DNA of 64,000 nucleotides from Thermoplasmata archaeon. Its GTDB lineage: Archaea; Thermoplasmatota; Thermoplasmata; Lutacidiplasmatales; UBA184. Of this stretch, positions 40,062-48,991 are shown piece by piece. Location of the stretch: contig JAKAWX010000002.1 of the NCBI GenBank assembly GCA_021816865.1, positions 228,039-292,038 of the forward strand. The letters run 5' to 3'. The notes below the pieces were generated by a model. The model did no database searches. It worked only from the letters and a program-made list of their open reading frames with translations, and was not told the origin of the DNA. A program made the position numbers and the translations under genes. The stretch's first letter is position 1. Each line of letters begins with the position of its first letter.

Positions 40062-41033
40062 ATGATCCGTATCCAAGAGTGGAGCGAGCTCAGTGCCTGG
40101 GCCCGGGATCGGGTCTCGCTCCTGGACGTTTCCGACGGCGATCCCGCGTCGTATTCGGAGCGCCAGCACAGCTACCGCGTCGACGGGGGCCCTTACCGGG
40201 GGTACCACGCCCTCTTTGCGGTTCGGGACGGTGACGTCCTCTCCCGGGCGGTCGGGCTGGACCTTACCCTGACCACTCGTTCGTGCGACGAGCCCCTCCT
40301 CGGCATCGCGGATGTGGTGACGCGACCGGATTCCCTCGGACGTGGGCTTGCCCCCCTCCTGATCGAGGAGTTGCACCGCCGGGCCAGGGCCCGAGGAATT
40401 CGTTGGGCGGCGCTTTGGACCCATCGGACCTGGAGCGCGCACCGGGGGTACGAGCGACTCGGGTACCGCGACGCGTACTCGCCCGCGTTCCTCCTGAAAC
40501 GGATTCGGGCAATCCCGTCCGCCGATCCGCCCGAGGGCTACACCCTGCGACCGTGTCGCCTCCGCGACGCGGCGCTCCTCGACGCCCTCTTCGATCGGGC
40601 CAGCGCCGAGCGCGTCGGATTCGTCCGTCGGCCCCCCCGGGCCTTCGAGGCCCGGTTCCGTCTCGGAGGACGACGGTCGAACACCGTGCAGCTCCTCCTC
40701 CACCAGGGGAAACCCACCGGGTACGCCGTCCTCGACGCGGACCAACACCAAGTGGTCTGCCACGAAGCGCTCGCGGTCCGGCGGGCAGACCGGATCGCCC
40801 TCCTGCGGCTGCTCGAGCGGCGGAGCGTCGGTCGCTGGCTCGTCTTCCGGCGCACGACCTTCGTGGGCGAGCTCGGCGTGCGGGCCGCCCGGAGGGGGTA
40901 TTCGGCCCTGCCGCTCGAGCACTCGACGCTGATGGTGAAGCCGCTCGGACGACTCCCCCCGGCCGATCGGGCGGCGCTGGCGCGCACGTTCGGGGACCCC
41001 CGGTTCTCCTGCCATACCGGCGACATGTTCTAG
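40062..41033 (+). CDS. GNAT acetyltransferase (Eis-like, double GNAT)
   Basis: 323 residues. The first half is a GNAT domain with the acetyl-CoA loop VVTRPDSLGRGLAPLLIEEL and a following RGIRWAALWTHRTWSAHRGYERLGY strand-helix pair (in part: SAHRGYERLGY). The second half (about 165-320) resembles another GNAT-like lobe without a clear CoA loop. The layout is like enhanced intracellular survival (Eis)-type acetyltransferases. Substrate unknown. It is a single gene, convergent with the zinc-ribbon protein behind it. Confidence 0.85.
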   Translation: MIRIQEWSELSAWARDRVSLLDVSDGDPASYSERQHSYRVDGGPYRGYHALFAVRDGDVLSRAVGLDLTLTTRSCDEPLLGIADVVTRPDSLGRGLAPLLIEELHRRARARGIRWAALWTHRTWSAHRGYERLGYRDAYSPAFLLKRIRAIPSADPPEGYTLRPCRLRDAALLDALFDRASAERVGFVRRPPRAFEARFRLGGRRSNTVQLLLHQGKPTGYAVLDADQHQVVCHEALAVRRADRIALLRLLERRSVGRWLVFRRTTFVGELGVRAARRGYSALPLEHSTLMVKPLGRLPPADRAALARTFGDPRFSCHTGDMF

Positions 41034-41087
41034 CCGGGAATCCGGACCGAAGTCCGCGTCCGGCGGTGTCGGCTCCGAGACGATTCC

Positions 41088-41399
41088 TCAGAGCTTCCGT
41101 AGAAGCCGGTCGAGCTCTTCGGCGGCGCGGTCGAGTTCCTTCGCCGCGCGCCGGGCCGCTTTCTTCGCGGAGCCCGAAGGATCCTTGGCCGCGACCTCCG
41201 CCTTCGAGAGCAGGCGCTTCGAGAGGCGCGCCGTCGCCGTAGCGAGGTCTTTGGCCGCGTGCTTCGCGTCCGCGACGAGCTGGTCGACGGGATCGGAACG
41301 AACCGGTCCGGTGTTCGACCCGGTCGTGCCCGGGCCAGAGCAGTGCGGGCAGGATTCGGCACCGGGCGGCAGGGGGGTGCCGCACCACTGACAGTACAT
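41088..41399 (-). CDS. Zinc ribbon with a basic Ala/Lys-rich helical tail
   Basis: 103 residues from the ATG at 41399. The first 22 residues form a zinc ribbon (MYCQWCGTPLPPGAESCPHC). After a Gly/Thr linker, residues about 45-103 are a continuous amphipathic helix rich in Ala, Lys and Arg (AAKDPSGSAKKAARRAAKEL), resembling histone H1-type tails or a coiled coil. DNA or RNA binding is likely but unproven. Upstream codons extend the frame to 41615 but give a Pro/Arg-rich sequence without homology. Confidence 0.72.
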   Translation of the reverse strand: MYCQWCGTPLPPGAESCPHCSGPGTTGSNTGPVRSDPVDQLVADAKHAAKDLATATARLSKRLLSKAEVAAKDPSGSAKKAARRAAKELDRAAEELDRLLRKL

Positions 41400-41632
41400 C
41401 GTCTTTGGTAACGCGCCGCTCCCCCAAAGCGCTTGCTCTGCCAGAGGTTCGAACACCCGCCTCCGACCCGAATCCGATCTCAACGGCGTGAATCTGGACA
41501 TGGGGTCCGGAGGCGGTTGCGATTCAAGCCTCCGCCCGCGGCGGGCGAGGCCGTGGAGCCGAACTTCGGGCGAGTGAGTTAAGGCCTCGGAGCGGTCGGC
41601 CCTAATGCGGGGCACGGGCGGGAGACCGACGG

Positions 41633-42415
41633 ATGCGGAACCCCGCCGGGTCGCCCACGGGGGTGCAAGCGACGACAGCGGGAGCTCCGGGACCTTCGGA
41701 ATCGCTCGAGAGTCTCTTCGCCCGGCACGCGCCCCACGACGGCGTCAGCCAACTATCGCCGGAGGCCCTCGAGCTCCTTCGGGCGACCGGTTCGACCGAG
41801 GTCACGGTCACGGTGGTGGTCGGCGACCTGCGGCTCTCGGGGTTTGTGCTCAAGGAAGCGATCTACCCCGCCTTGTTCGCCCGGTTCATCATCGGGTTCA
41901 CGGAAGCGGTTCGCGGACTCACGCACGCGAACGACGGGTGGTTCGACAAGTTCACCGGGGACGGCTTCATCTCCTTCTGGATCCATCAGGCCGCGTACGG
42001 ACGGGAGGTCGCCCGGATACCGGGGTTCTGCCAGGCGGTGCTGCCGGCGTCCGAGACGCTGGTCGCAAACCTCCGGGCCAACTCGAGGAACTTCCCCCTC
42101 GGGGTGGGGCTCTCGCTCGGCGCGGACTCGGGGACGTGCGAGCTCGCGAGGGTCGGCGAGGCGCTGACGTTGATCGGGGGTCCGATCGTCGGCGCGACCC
42201 GCATGGTCGCCGGCGCGTCGGCGAACCGGCTCGTGGCGAACGTTCTCCTCGGTCGGGCACTCGAACAGGAGCGCACGGCCCTCGAGGAACGCGGGATCCG
42301 GATCCGGCGGACGAACGTTCGGACGAAGGAGTATCCGAGCGGTCAGGAGGCGTTCGAGCTCGCGTTCCCGGTTCGGTCTCGGGACGCCGCGAGTCCTCCG
42401 CGAGCTCGCCGATAG
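41633..42415 (+). CDS. Class III adenylate/guanylate cyclase-like protein
   Basis: 260 residues. The cyclase homology domain spans about 55-215. The two metal-binding Asp residues appear as Asp65 (VVVGDLRLSG) and Asp110 (DKFTGDGFISFW), and Lys106 occupies the adenine-specifying position. Arg190 in IVGATRMV matches the transition-state Arg, but the Asn usually four residues before it is Val. The N-terminal 50 residues are unique. Class III cyclases are common in bacteria and rarer in archaea. If active it would make cAMP or another cyclic nucleotide; the Asn change makes that uncertain. No effector protein (CRP-like) is seen nearby. Confidence 0.78.
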   Translation: MRNPAGSPTGVQATTAGAPGPSESLESLFARHAPHDGVSQLSPEALELLRATGSTEVTVTVVVGDLRLSGFVLKEAIYPALFARFIIGFTEAVRGLTHANDGWFDKFTGDGFISFWIHQAAYGREVARIPGFCQAVLPASETLVANLRANSRNFPLGVGLSLGADSGTCELARVGEALTLIGGPIVGATRMVAGASANRLVANVLLGRALEQERTALEERGIRIRRTNVRTKEYPSGQEAFELAFPVRSRDAASPPRARR

Positions 42416-42828
42416 CGGCTCGCCTCCTCTCGGATAGGGACCCCGACCTTCGAGTCCCCGCCCGACGCCGCCTCCGACGAGAATGGGCATAGTATCGAAA
42501 GTTGTTCCATGTCATGGAGTTGTAGCGCCCGCCCTCGCGGGCTACGGGCATGGCGGAGGGCCCGGCGGAGACGCGACCAAGGTTCCTTCAAGTAGTAAGG
42601 TCGCTTACCCTCACTCCGTATGCCCAAGAAGGGTGCCAAGAAGAAGGCGAAGAAGAAGCGCTAAACCTCTTTCCGACGGGGCCGTCGGATTCGCGGAGGG
42701 CGCGACCCGCACGTCGGGATCGCGTGGACGCTGCGGGGAGAGTTCTCCCTGCGCTATCGTCCTTTCTGCGCCGGCGGCTCAGGGCCGGCGTGGGCCGGCC
42801 CACCCCGTCTTAGGAGCGACTGCTCGTC
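42416..42828. other. 413-base spacer holding a lysine-rich microORF
   Basis: Apart from the 14-codon ORF at 42620-42664, this spacer has a palindrome CCATG-T-CATGG near 42508-42518 and a GC hairpin GCCCGC-CCTC-GCGGGC near 42527-42542. These could belong to an RNA or a terminator of the upstream cyclase gene, but no RNA family is recognised. Confidence 0.4.
42620..42664 (+). CDS. 14-residue lysine-rich microprotein
   Basis: ATG at 42620 to TAA at 42664 encodes MPKKGAKKKAKKKR, with nine basic residues of fourteen. CAAGTAGTAAGG is centred about 26 bp upstream, the TATA distance used by leaderless genes here. Eight consecutive-type AAG codons give it a base composition unlike the surrounding GC-rich spacer, which is evidence for selection. 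Such a polycation would bind nucleic acids or anionic surfaces. Translation is not proven. Confidence 0.5.
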   Translation: MPKKGAKKKAKKKR

Positions 42829-44187
42829 CTACCAGCGACGGTCCCGACGGCGTGCGCCCTCGGCCGGGGACGACCCTCGGGACTCTCCGTATCGCGACCT
42901 TCCGGACGGCGGGCGCGAGCGCCCCCGGTCCTCACGAGGTCGGTAGCGACCCCCTCCGCCGCCGCGGTCCGGGCCTCGGGTCCGGGAGGCTCCTCCTTCG
43001 AGGCGCGGCGGAGCGGGCGCGCCGTAATCGAAATCCGGGATCTTGGCCCGGGGGATCTCGAAACCGAGGAGCCGCTCGATCCGGTCCAGGTCCGCGCTCT
43101 CCTCGGGGCTCACGAGCGTGAAGGCATCGCCGCGCCGCTGCGCCCGGGCCGTCCGCCCGACCCGGTGGACGTAGACCTCGGGTTCGTGCGGGACGTCGAA
43201 GTTGACCACGTGACTGACCCCCTCTACGTCGATCCCGCGCGCGGCGATGTCGGTCGCCACGAGGACCCGGTGCTGGCCCCCCCGGAACCCTTCGAGGGCC
43301 CGGATGCGCTGGCTCTGGCTGCGGTTTCCGTGGATCACACCGGCGGAGATCCCCCATTGCGAGAGCTGCCGGGCGACGCGGTCGGCACGGTGCTTCGTCC
43401 GCGCGAAGACGAGGACGCTCGACATCGTCTCGTCCTGCAGGAGGTCGCGCAGTAGCAGGGGCTTCAGGTGCGCCGAGACAGGGAGCGCGAGGTGCGAAAC
43501 CCCGACCGCCGCGACGGTCGTCGGGTCGACATGGACCATGCGAGGGTCGCGGAGGAACTCCCGCGAGAGCGCCACGATCTCGGGGGGCATCGTGGCGGAG
43601 AAGAGCATCGTCTGGCGATCGCGGGGAACGGCGGAAAGGATCTTGCGCACGTCGGGCAGGAACCCCATGTCCAGCATCCGGTCCGCTTCGTCCAGAACGA
43701 GGATCTTCACGGAGCTCAAGTCGACGTGGCCCTGCCGCATGTGGTCGAGGAACCGCCCGGGGGTCGCTACGATGATCTCCGCGCCCCCGCGGAGCGCCCG
43801 CGTCTGAGGATCCATGCCGACCCCGCCGTAGACCGCCGCTCCGCGCCGGGGCGTGTAGTGGCCGAGCTTGTGAAGGAACCCCTCGGCCTGCAGGGCGAGC
43901 TCGCGAGTGGGCGTCAGGACCAGGGCATAGATGCGGCCCGGCGGCAGGTCGAGGGTCCGCTCGAGGATCGGGAGGAGGAACGCCGCCGTCTTGCCCGTAC
44001 CGGTCTGGGCGGTCGCGACCACGTCGCGACCGAGCACCGCCTCGGGGATCGCCCGGCTCTGGATCGGGGTCGCGGCCTGGTAGCCCATCTCCTTGATCCC
44101 TCGTCGCAGGCTGGGGTGCAGCGGAAGCTCTTCGAATCGGATGTGGGTCGACGGCGACGGACGTGTCGGACGCTCGGTATCGGCCAT
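42829..44187 (-). CDS. DEAD-box RNA helicase with RGG-like tail
   Basis: 452 residues with all helicase motifs: Q motif (GYQAATPIQSRAIP), I AQTGTGKT, Ia PTRELALQ, II DEAD, III SAT, IV VLVFARTK, V VATDIAARGIDV and VI HRVGRTARAQR. The C-terminal ~70 residues are rich in Arg, Gly and Pro (SRTRGPDRGGGGGRYRPRED), an RGG-like RNA-binding extension. It unwinds short RNA duplexes with ATP and probably acts in RNA processing or ribosome assembly, as DEAD-box proteins do in cold or stress adaptation. Gene length and motifs are complete. Confidence 0.95.
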   Translation of the reverse strand: MADTERPTRPSPSTHIRFEELPLHPSLRRGIKEMGYQAATPIQSRAIPEAVLGRDVVATAQTGTGKTAAFLLPILERTLDLPPGRIYALVLTPTRELALQAEGFLHKLGHYTPRRGAAVYGGVGMDPQTRALRGGAEIIVATPGRFLDHMRQGHVDLSSVKILVLDEADRMLDMGFLPDVRKILSAVPRDRQTMLFSATMPPEIVALSREFLRDPRMVHVDPTTVAAVGVSHLALPVSAHLKPLLLRDLLQDETMSSVLVFARTKHRADRVARQLSQWGISAGVIHGNRSQSQRIRALEGFRGGQHRVLVATDIAARGIDVEGVSHVVNFDVPHEPEVYVHRVGRTARAQRRGDAFTLVSPEESADLDRIERLLGFEIPRAKIPDFDYGAPAPPRLEGGASRTRGPDRGGGGGRYRPREDRGRSRPPSGRSRYGESRGSSPAEGARRRDRRW

Positions 44188-44380
44188 TGGGTCGGAGGTC
44201 GGACTCCGTGCGAGGTTAAGAGCCGGCGGGAGGACCCTCGCGGACGGGCGAGCCGCTTCGGCGAGCCGCGCGGCGCCGGAGGAGAGGCGGTCGGCGCGAA
44301 TGCTCGGGTCCGTTCGGACGAGGTCGTCCCGAGCGCGGCTCGCGCGGTTCCCCCCGCGTCGCGGGTCGTAACGGCTCGGG

Positions 44381-45721
44381 TCACGCCGGGCGAGGCCCGG
44401 GCTTCGCCGTGTCGTGCCGCTCGGGCAGCCCGACGTAGAGCTGGCGCGGGCGCGCGATCTTCTGTTCCTCGTCGACGATCATCTCTCGCCACTGGGCGAG
44501 CCAGCCGCTCATCCGCGGGATCGCGAACAGGACCGGGAACATGTCGGTGGGGAAGCCCATCGCCTGGTAGGTGATGCCCGAGTAGAAATCGACGTTCGGA
44601 TAGAGGTGGCGTTTGATGAAGTAATCATCGGAGAGCGCGACCTTCTCGAGCTCGAGCGCGATGTCGATGAGCGGGTTGCGTCCCATCTCGGAAAAGACCG
44701 ACTCGGCGACCTTCTGCACGATCCGCGCGCGCGGGTCGTAGCTTTTGTAGACCCGGTGGCCGAACCCCATCAGCCGGCGTTTGCCGGCCTTGACCTGCCG
44801 GATCAGTTTCGGGACGTTCTCCTTCGACCCGATCTCCTGGAGCATCCGCACGACCTGCTCGTTCGCCCCGCCGTGGAGCGGCCCGTAGAGCGCGGCGGCC
44901 GCGGCGGAGGCGCAGACGTATGGGTCGGCGTAGGAGCTCCCGACCGTCCGCATCGCGCTCGTGCTGCAGTTCTGCTCGTGGTCCGCGTGCAGCACGAAGA
45001 GGGTGTCGAGCGCCTTCGCGAGCACCGGGCTCGGGTCGTACCCCGTCGTCCAGGACGGCCGGTACATCATCGACAGGAAGTTCGCCGCGTAGCCGAGGTC
45101 GTTGCTCGGGTAGATGTACGCCATACCGATCGAGTGCCGGTAGGCGAACGCGGCGATCGTGGGGATCTTGGCGACGAGCCGGTGGATCTGCCGTTCGCGG
45201 AGGACGGAGTCGTGAATCTGCTTCGCCTCGGGGTAGAACGTCGACAGGGCCGCGAGCGTGCTGACCATCATCCCCATCGGGTGGGCGTCGTGATGGAATC
45301 CGTCCATGAACTTCTTGACGTTCTCGTGGACCATCGTGTGGTGCGTGATATGGTGCAGCCAGTCGTCGAGCTCGGTCCGCGTGGGAAAGTCGCCGTGGAT
45401 CAGCAGGTACGACACCTCGAGGTATGTCCGGCGCCCGGCGATCTCCTCGATCGGGTACCCCCGGTAGCGCAGGATCCCCGCGTCGCCGTCGATGAACGTG
45501 ATCGCGCTGCGGCACGATGCGGTGTTCTGGAACGCCGGGTCGTAGCTCAGGAGGCCGAAGTCGTCCGGCGAGGTCCGGATCTGGCGCAAGTCGGTGGCAC
45601 GCACCGCTCCGTCCTCGATCGGGAGGACGTACTGTCGCTGGGTCCGCTGATCGGTCACGGTGAGGGAACGTTTCGGGTCGGGAGACGGGACCGGGGCATC
45701 GGCCGGCGCTCGAACGGGCAT
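44381..45721 (-). CDS. gltA: Citrate synthase
   Basis: 446 residues from the ATG at 45721. Catalytic residues are in their usual places: the His of LHADHEQNCSTS, the His of GFGHRVYKSYDPRA and the Asp of NVDFYSG. The PGGANEQ-type segment appears as PLHGGANEQV. The enzyme condenses acetyl-CoA and oxaloacetate in the TCA cycle. The N-terminal ~35 residues are longer than in many archaeal citrate synthases, giving a length closer to the bacterial type I enzymes. It is transcribed alone; the gene upstream on this strand starts at 46810. Confidence 0.95.
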   Translation of the reverse strand: MPVRAPADAPVPSPDPKRSLTVTDQRTQRQYVLPIEDGAVRATDLRQIRTSPDDFGLLSYDPAFQNTASCRSAITFIDGDAGILRYRGYPIEEIAGRRTYLEVSYLLIHGDFPTRTELDDWLHHITHHTMVHENVKKFMDGFHHDAHPMGMMVSTLAALSTFYPEAKQIHDSVLRERQIHRLVAKIPTIAAFAYRHSIGMAYIYPSNDLGYAANFLSMMYRPSWTTGYDPSPVLAKALDTLFVLHADHEQNCSTSAMRTVGSSYADPYVCASAAAAALYGPLHGGANEQVVRMLQEIGSKENVPKLIRQVKAGKRRLMGFGHRVYKSYDPRARIVQKVAESVFSEMGRNPLIDIALELEKVALSDDYFIKRHLYPNVDFYSGITYQAMGFPTDMFPVLFAIPRMSGWLAQWREMIVDEEQKIARPRQLYVGLPERHDTAKPGPRPA

Positions 45722-45844
45722 GCGGACCCGTAGGGGGCGCCGGGTATAGGCGCTTTGTCCGAGCGGATGCTTTCCGACACCCTCCTCTGGGTAGGCGCCG
45801 CTCACCGAAGCACCCGGGGGCCTACGGCGCGACCGACCACGGCT

Positions 45845-46810
45845 TCAGTTCGTTCCGTCCGCCCGGGCGAGGACCCGCAGGGCGCGGAGCGTGATCATCT
45901 TGCTCGGGCGACCCGCCGTCTCGAGGGCGAGCGGGGTCGGTCGGGCCCCGGGATGGTCCCGGTAGAAGCGAGCGATCGGTCCGACGACGTCGGGGTGAAC
46001 GGCGTCGAGGTTCCAGCGGCCGTCCGGTCGGCGCCTCCGACGGAGATGGTCGAGGGCGAACCCGAGCCGTCGGTCGTCGGAGTGCCCGAGGCTCGTCAGG
46101 AGGTCGAGCCCCACGAGGAGGTCGTAGTAGTAGTGGACCGGGTAGTGAAACCGAAACCAGGGCGCGTAGCGGGCTCCCTGGCGATGAAGTTCCCGTTCCA
46201 GGAAGAACTCCGCCGCAGCGTCGACGCATCGGCCCATGGCGGCGGTCCACTTCGAGCGAGGGTACGCGGCGAAGGCTGCGAGGCCTTCCCAGGAGTCGAG
46301 CCCACGACCGCCACCGAAGCACGACCAGCCGCCGCGCGGGTTCGCGGTCTCGATTAGCCACTCGAGACTGCGATGGATGCGGCTGTCGTCTACGTAGCCC
46401 ATTCGGACGAGCGCCGCGGTCATGTTTCCGACGACGCAGTGGTGACCCGTCCCCTTGGTATTCCCCCCAACGCCTCCGCCTCGGAGGGCAAACCGGGTCA
46501 TCCAGAGTTCGCACGACCGGCGGACCGCAGGCGTCGCGCGCGTGACGCCGAGGTCGGCGAGCACGAGGAGATTCCAGTGGGTGGAGATGTACTTCGGAGT
46601 GTACAGGCTCTTCTCCGCGTGCCACCAGCCGCTCGGGGCCCGCCGGGCGAGCAGGTCCGCCGCCCAACCCTCGCGCGGGATCGCCCGCTTCGCCTCGCGG
46701 ACGGCCGGGTCGGACTCGGGCCGTCCGAGGACGTCGCGAAGGGTCCGGTAGCGAACGGACGGCTGGTCCGTCTCGAGCAACCAGTCCACAACGGTCGGAG
46801 CGGAGGGCAC
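45845..46810 (-). CDS. Alpha/alpha-toroid (terpene cyclase/prenyltransferase-fold) protein
   Basis: 321 residues from a GTG at 46810. Repeated helical hairpins with Gly-Trp segments (SGWWHAEKSLYTPKYISTHW, in part; PRGGWSCFGGGRGLDSWEG; PDGRWNLD) match the alpha/alpha-barrel of squalene cyclases and protein prenyltransferases. The cyclase DxDD motif is not visible, so it is probably not a terpene cyclase. CTTAATCC at 46833-46840 is centred 26 bp upstream, which supports this GTG over the longer frame to 46978. Function unknown. Confidence 0.72.
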   Translation of the reverse strand: MPSAPTVVDWLLETDQPSVRYRTLRDVLGRPESDPAVREAKRAIPREGWAADLLARRAPSGWWHAEKSLYTPKYISTHWNLLVLADLGVTRATPAVRRSCELWMTRFALRGGGVGGNTKGTGHHCVVGNMTAALVRMGYVDDSRIHRSLEWLIETANPRGGWSCFGGGRGLDSWEGLAAFAAYPRSKWTAAMGRCVDAAAEFFLERELHRQGARYAPWFRFHYPVHYYYDLLVGLDLLTSLGHSDDRRLGFALDHLRRRRRPDGRWNLDAVHPDVVGPIARFYRDHPGARPTPLALETAGRPSKMITLRALRVLARADGTN

Positions 46811-46949
46811 GAGGCGACAAGAAAACGTCGCGGGATTAAGCGCGCGCCCCGGACGGGGCGGGGCCGTGGGAACCGAGACCCGCCCCGCAGCCCCGAGACC
46901 GCATATGCGCACCGACCGTGCCCCCGGCGTTCCGGTGAAGGAGGACGGG

Positions 46950-47447
46950 ATGGAGCGGAGCGCCGCACGGCGTATCATCGATCTCGACGGCGCCGCCCGC
47001 GAGCGCGCGCTCCCGACACTGAACGAAGGGTTTGTCGGGATCTATCGCTGGCACGCGAAGCGGATGCTGGGGCGGGTTCCGAACGTACGCGCCGCCGAGC
47101 TCGGCGGAGAGATCGTGGGGGTCGCCCTGCTGGACCGACCTGCGCCCGACGTCGGTTACGTCTACTACCTCTCGGTCGGCGGTCGCCACCGGCGCGAGGG
47201 CATCGGAGGCGCTCTCCTGGACGACGCGCTGGAGCGGTTCCGGCACGACGGGACCAAGGTCGTCTACGCGGCGGTGGAAGGGGACAACCGGGCCTCGCTC
47301 GCCCTGTTTCGGTCCCGAGGTTTCCGGGTGGTGGAGCGTGACGAGAGGAGCTACCGTGACGGGGGCCTCGGACCGAAAGGCCTCCGAAGCCGCATGTGGG
47401 TCGTGTCGGGCGAGCAGGTGCTGGGGATCCGCTTCGGCCCACCCTAG
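46950..47447 (+). CDS. GNAT acetyltransferase
   Basis: 165 residues from the ATG at 46950, with GGAGG seven bases upstream; an ATG at 46905 is possible. The core has YVYYLSVGGRHRREGIGGALLDDAL with the acetyl-CoA pyrophosphate loop R-x-x-G-x-G/A, then KVVYAAVEGDNRASLALFRSRGF. The last residues (GEQVLGIRF) resemble a dimer strand. This is a typical single-domain GNAT protein, likely acetylating a small molecule or protein N-terminus; RimI-like sequence is not specific enough to say which. Confidence 0.85.
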   Translation: MERSAARRIIDLDGAARERALPTLNEGFVGIYRWHAKRMLGRVPNVRAAELGGEIVGVALLDRPAPDVGYVYYLSVGGRHRREGIGGALLDDALERFRHDGTKVVYAAVEGDNRASLALFRSRGFRVVERDERSYRDGGLGPKGLRSRMWVVSGEQVLGIRFGPP

Positions 47448-47501
47448 CACGTCACGGGGCGCGCGCCCGCCCCGGTCGACTCCCCGGAACGGTCCGTCCG
47501 C

Positions 47502-48161
47502 CTACGGCGGGTTCTGAAGATGGCCCCACGCCGTCGAGAAGCCGTAGAGCACCGCGGCGATCCCCGCGAGCACGACGACGATGAGGAACAGACCCAGCAG
47601 GGCGGCCCATACACGGGGGTACGACGGCGTGGGCGAGCCGCTCGGCAGGGGGTCGACCCCGGGGACCTTTGGCCCGGTGACGAACCAATCGACGTAGAGC
47701 GTCGCCGGGTAGGAGAGGATCGCGACGCCGCCGAAGGCGAGGTACATGAGGAACGTCTCGAGCGGGTCCTTGGTGAGGCCCAGGATGTAGGCCCGCGCGC
47801 CGTAGTAGATCACACCCGAACCGACCACGACCCCGAGCATGCCGACAAAGTGCGTCGGGAGACGGAACCACGTCGCCGCCCAGAACGAGAGCAGCAGCAG
47901 GCTGAGCATGAGGAGCGGGTCGAAGAAGAACAGGTTGTAGGACCCGGGAAGCGGCCACGTCAGCTCTCCCCAGAGGGCGATGATCCCCACGAGGCCGCCG
48001 AGCACCCCGAGGAGGAATCCCCCTTCGCGCAGGTGGGTCAGGGCGCGATCGGGGTCCTTTCGACGGGAATGGAGCCAGACGAAAAACGCCGTATAGAACA
48101 CCGCGGCCGCGATCAGTACGAGGAGGTCCAGCACCAAGGTCAGATCGTCGACGAACGCCAT
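47502..48161 (-). CDS. DUF981 family membrane protein, copy 1
   Basis: 219 residues from the ATG at 48161 (MAFVDDLTLVLD). About six membrane helices are visible. The DUF981 signature WPLPGSYNLFFFDPL after helix 2-3 and LGLTKDPLETFLMY in the second half are present. The family is restricted to archaea and a few bacteria; no function is known. Its paralogue at 58168-58914 shares MAF.D, WPLPGSYN, LTK.PLE and the final WGHLQ-like/SHLQ end. Confidence 0.85.
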   Translation of the reverse strand: MAFVDDLTLVLDLLVLIAAAVFYTAFFVWLHSRRKDPDRALTHLREGGFLLGVLGGLVGIIALWGELTWPLPGSYNLFFFDPLLMLSLLLLSFWAATWFRLPTHFVGMLGVVVGSGVIYYGARAYILGLTKDPLETFLMYLAFGGVAILSYPATLYVDWFVTGPKVPGVDPLPSGSPTPSYPRVWAALLGLFLIVVVLAGIAAVLYGFSTAWGHLQNPP

Positions 48162-48365
48162 CTCTCCTGTTCCCCTCCCCGAGCACCGGTTCCGGCCCTC
48201 CGGTCGGACGGTGGCCATCCGGTGGAGGTGGGTTATATCCGTCCCGTCAATCGTCGTTTACTCAAGTGCGATGGCGACGGTCGGTCCCGATGCGACCCCT
48301 CGGGCCCTCCGCCCGACGATCGCTTCCCGGGGATCGGCGGACCGCCCGGCGGCCCCCGGTACGAG

Positions 48366-48875
48366 ATGAAAGGACGACACCCCGCCCCAGGCATCCGCTC
48401 CGAGCCGACGGACCGCATCGAGCGAGCCCTCGACCCCGGCTCGGTCGGTGAGGTCCGCGCGTTGTTCCGGGAGTACGCGTCTCAACTCGGGTTCTCCCTC
48501 GAGTTCCAGGGGTTCGACCGCGAGCTCGTTCTACTGCCGGGCGAGTACGCGCCGCCTTCGGGAGCGCTTTACCTGGCCCGGGTCGGCCGCGACCCGGCCG
48601 GGTGCGTGGCCGTTCGCGACTTGGGCGACCGCACGTGCGAGATGAAGCGCCTGTACGTCCGACCCGGGTACCGCGGGCATGGTCTCGGACGGCGCCTCGC
48701 GGAACGGGCCATCGCCGAGGCCCGACGACTCCGCTACGCGCGGATGCGACTCGACACGGTCGCCGGGATGACCGAGGCGCTCGCCCTCTATCGTGACCTC
48801 GGGTTCCGAGCGATAGCCGCTTATCGGTTCAATCCCCGGACCGACGCGGCCTATTTCGAGCTCGAACTGAAGTAG
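48366..48875 (+). CDS. GNAT acetyltransferase
   Basis: 169 residues from the ATG at 48366. It has the classic GNAT pattern: EMKRLYVRPGYRGHGLGRRLAERAI (CoA loop RGHGLG, in part) and RMRLDTVAGMTEALALYRDLGF, with a DRIERALDPGSVGEVRALFREY N-terminus typical of PhnO/YpeA-like members. Substrate unknown. The stretch upstream (48219-48365) holds no other gene. Confidence 0.83.
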   Translation: MKGRHPAPGIRSEPTDRIERALDPGSVGEVRALFREYASQLGFSLEFQGFDRELVLLPGEYAPPSGALYLARVGRDPAGCVAVRDLGDRTCEMKRLYVRPGYRGHGLGRRLAERAIAEARRLRYARMRLDTVAGMTEALALYRDLGFRAIAAYRFNPRTDAAYFELELK

Positions 48876-48991
48876 TCCGAGAGCGGACGGGGGGGGCACC
48901 CTGTCGTCCCGTTCGAGCCTTGCGGACAACGCCCGAGTCCTTCCGCGACGAGCGAGAGGCTCCGCTCCTGTTTCATGGAGAGGCGGACGCG

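Noticed and set aside
41430-41460. GGTTCGAAC sequence resembling a tRNA T-loop
   Set aside because: Flanking bases do not pair as a T stem, and no acceptor or anticodon arm is found.
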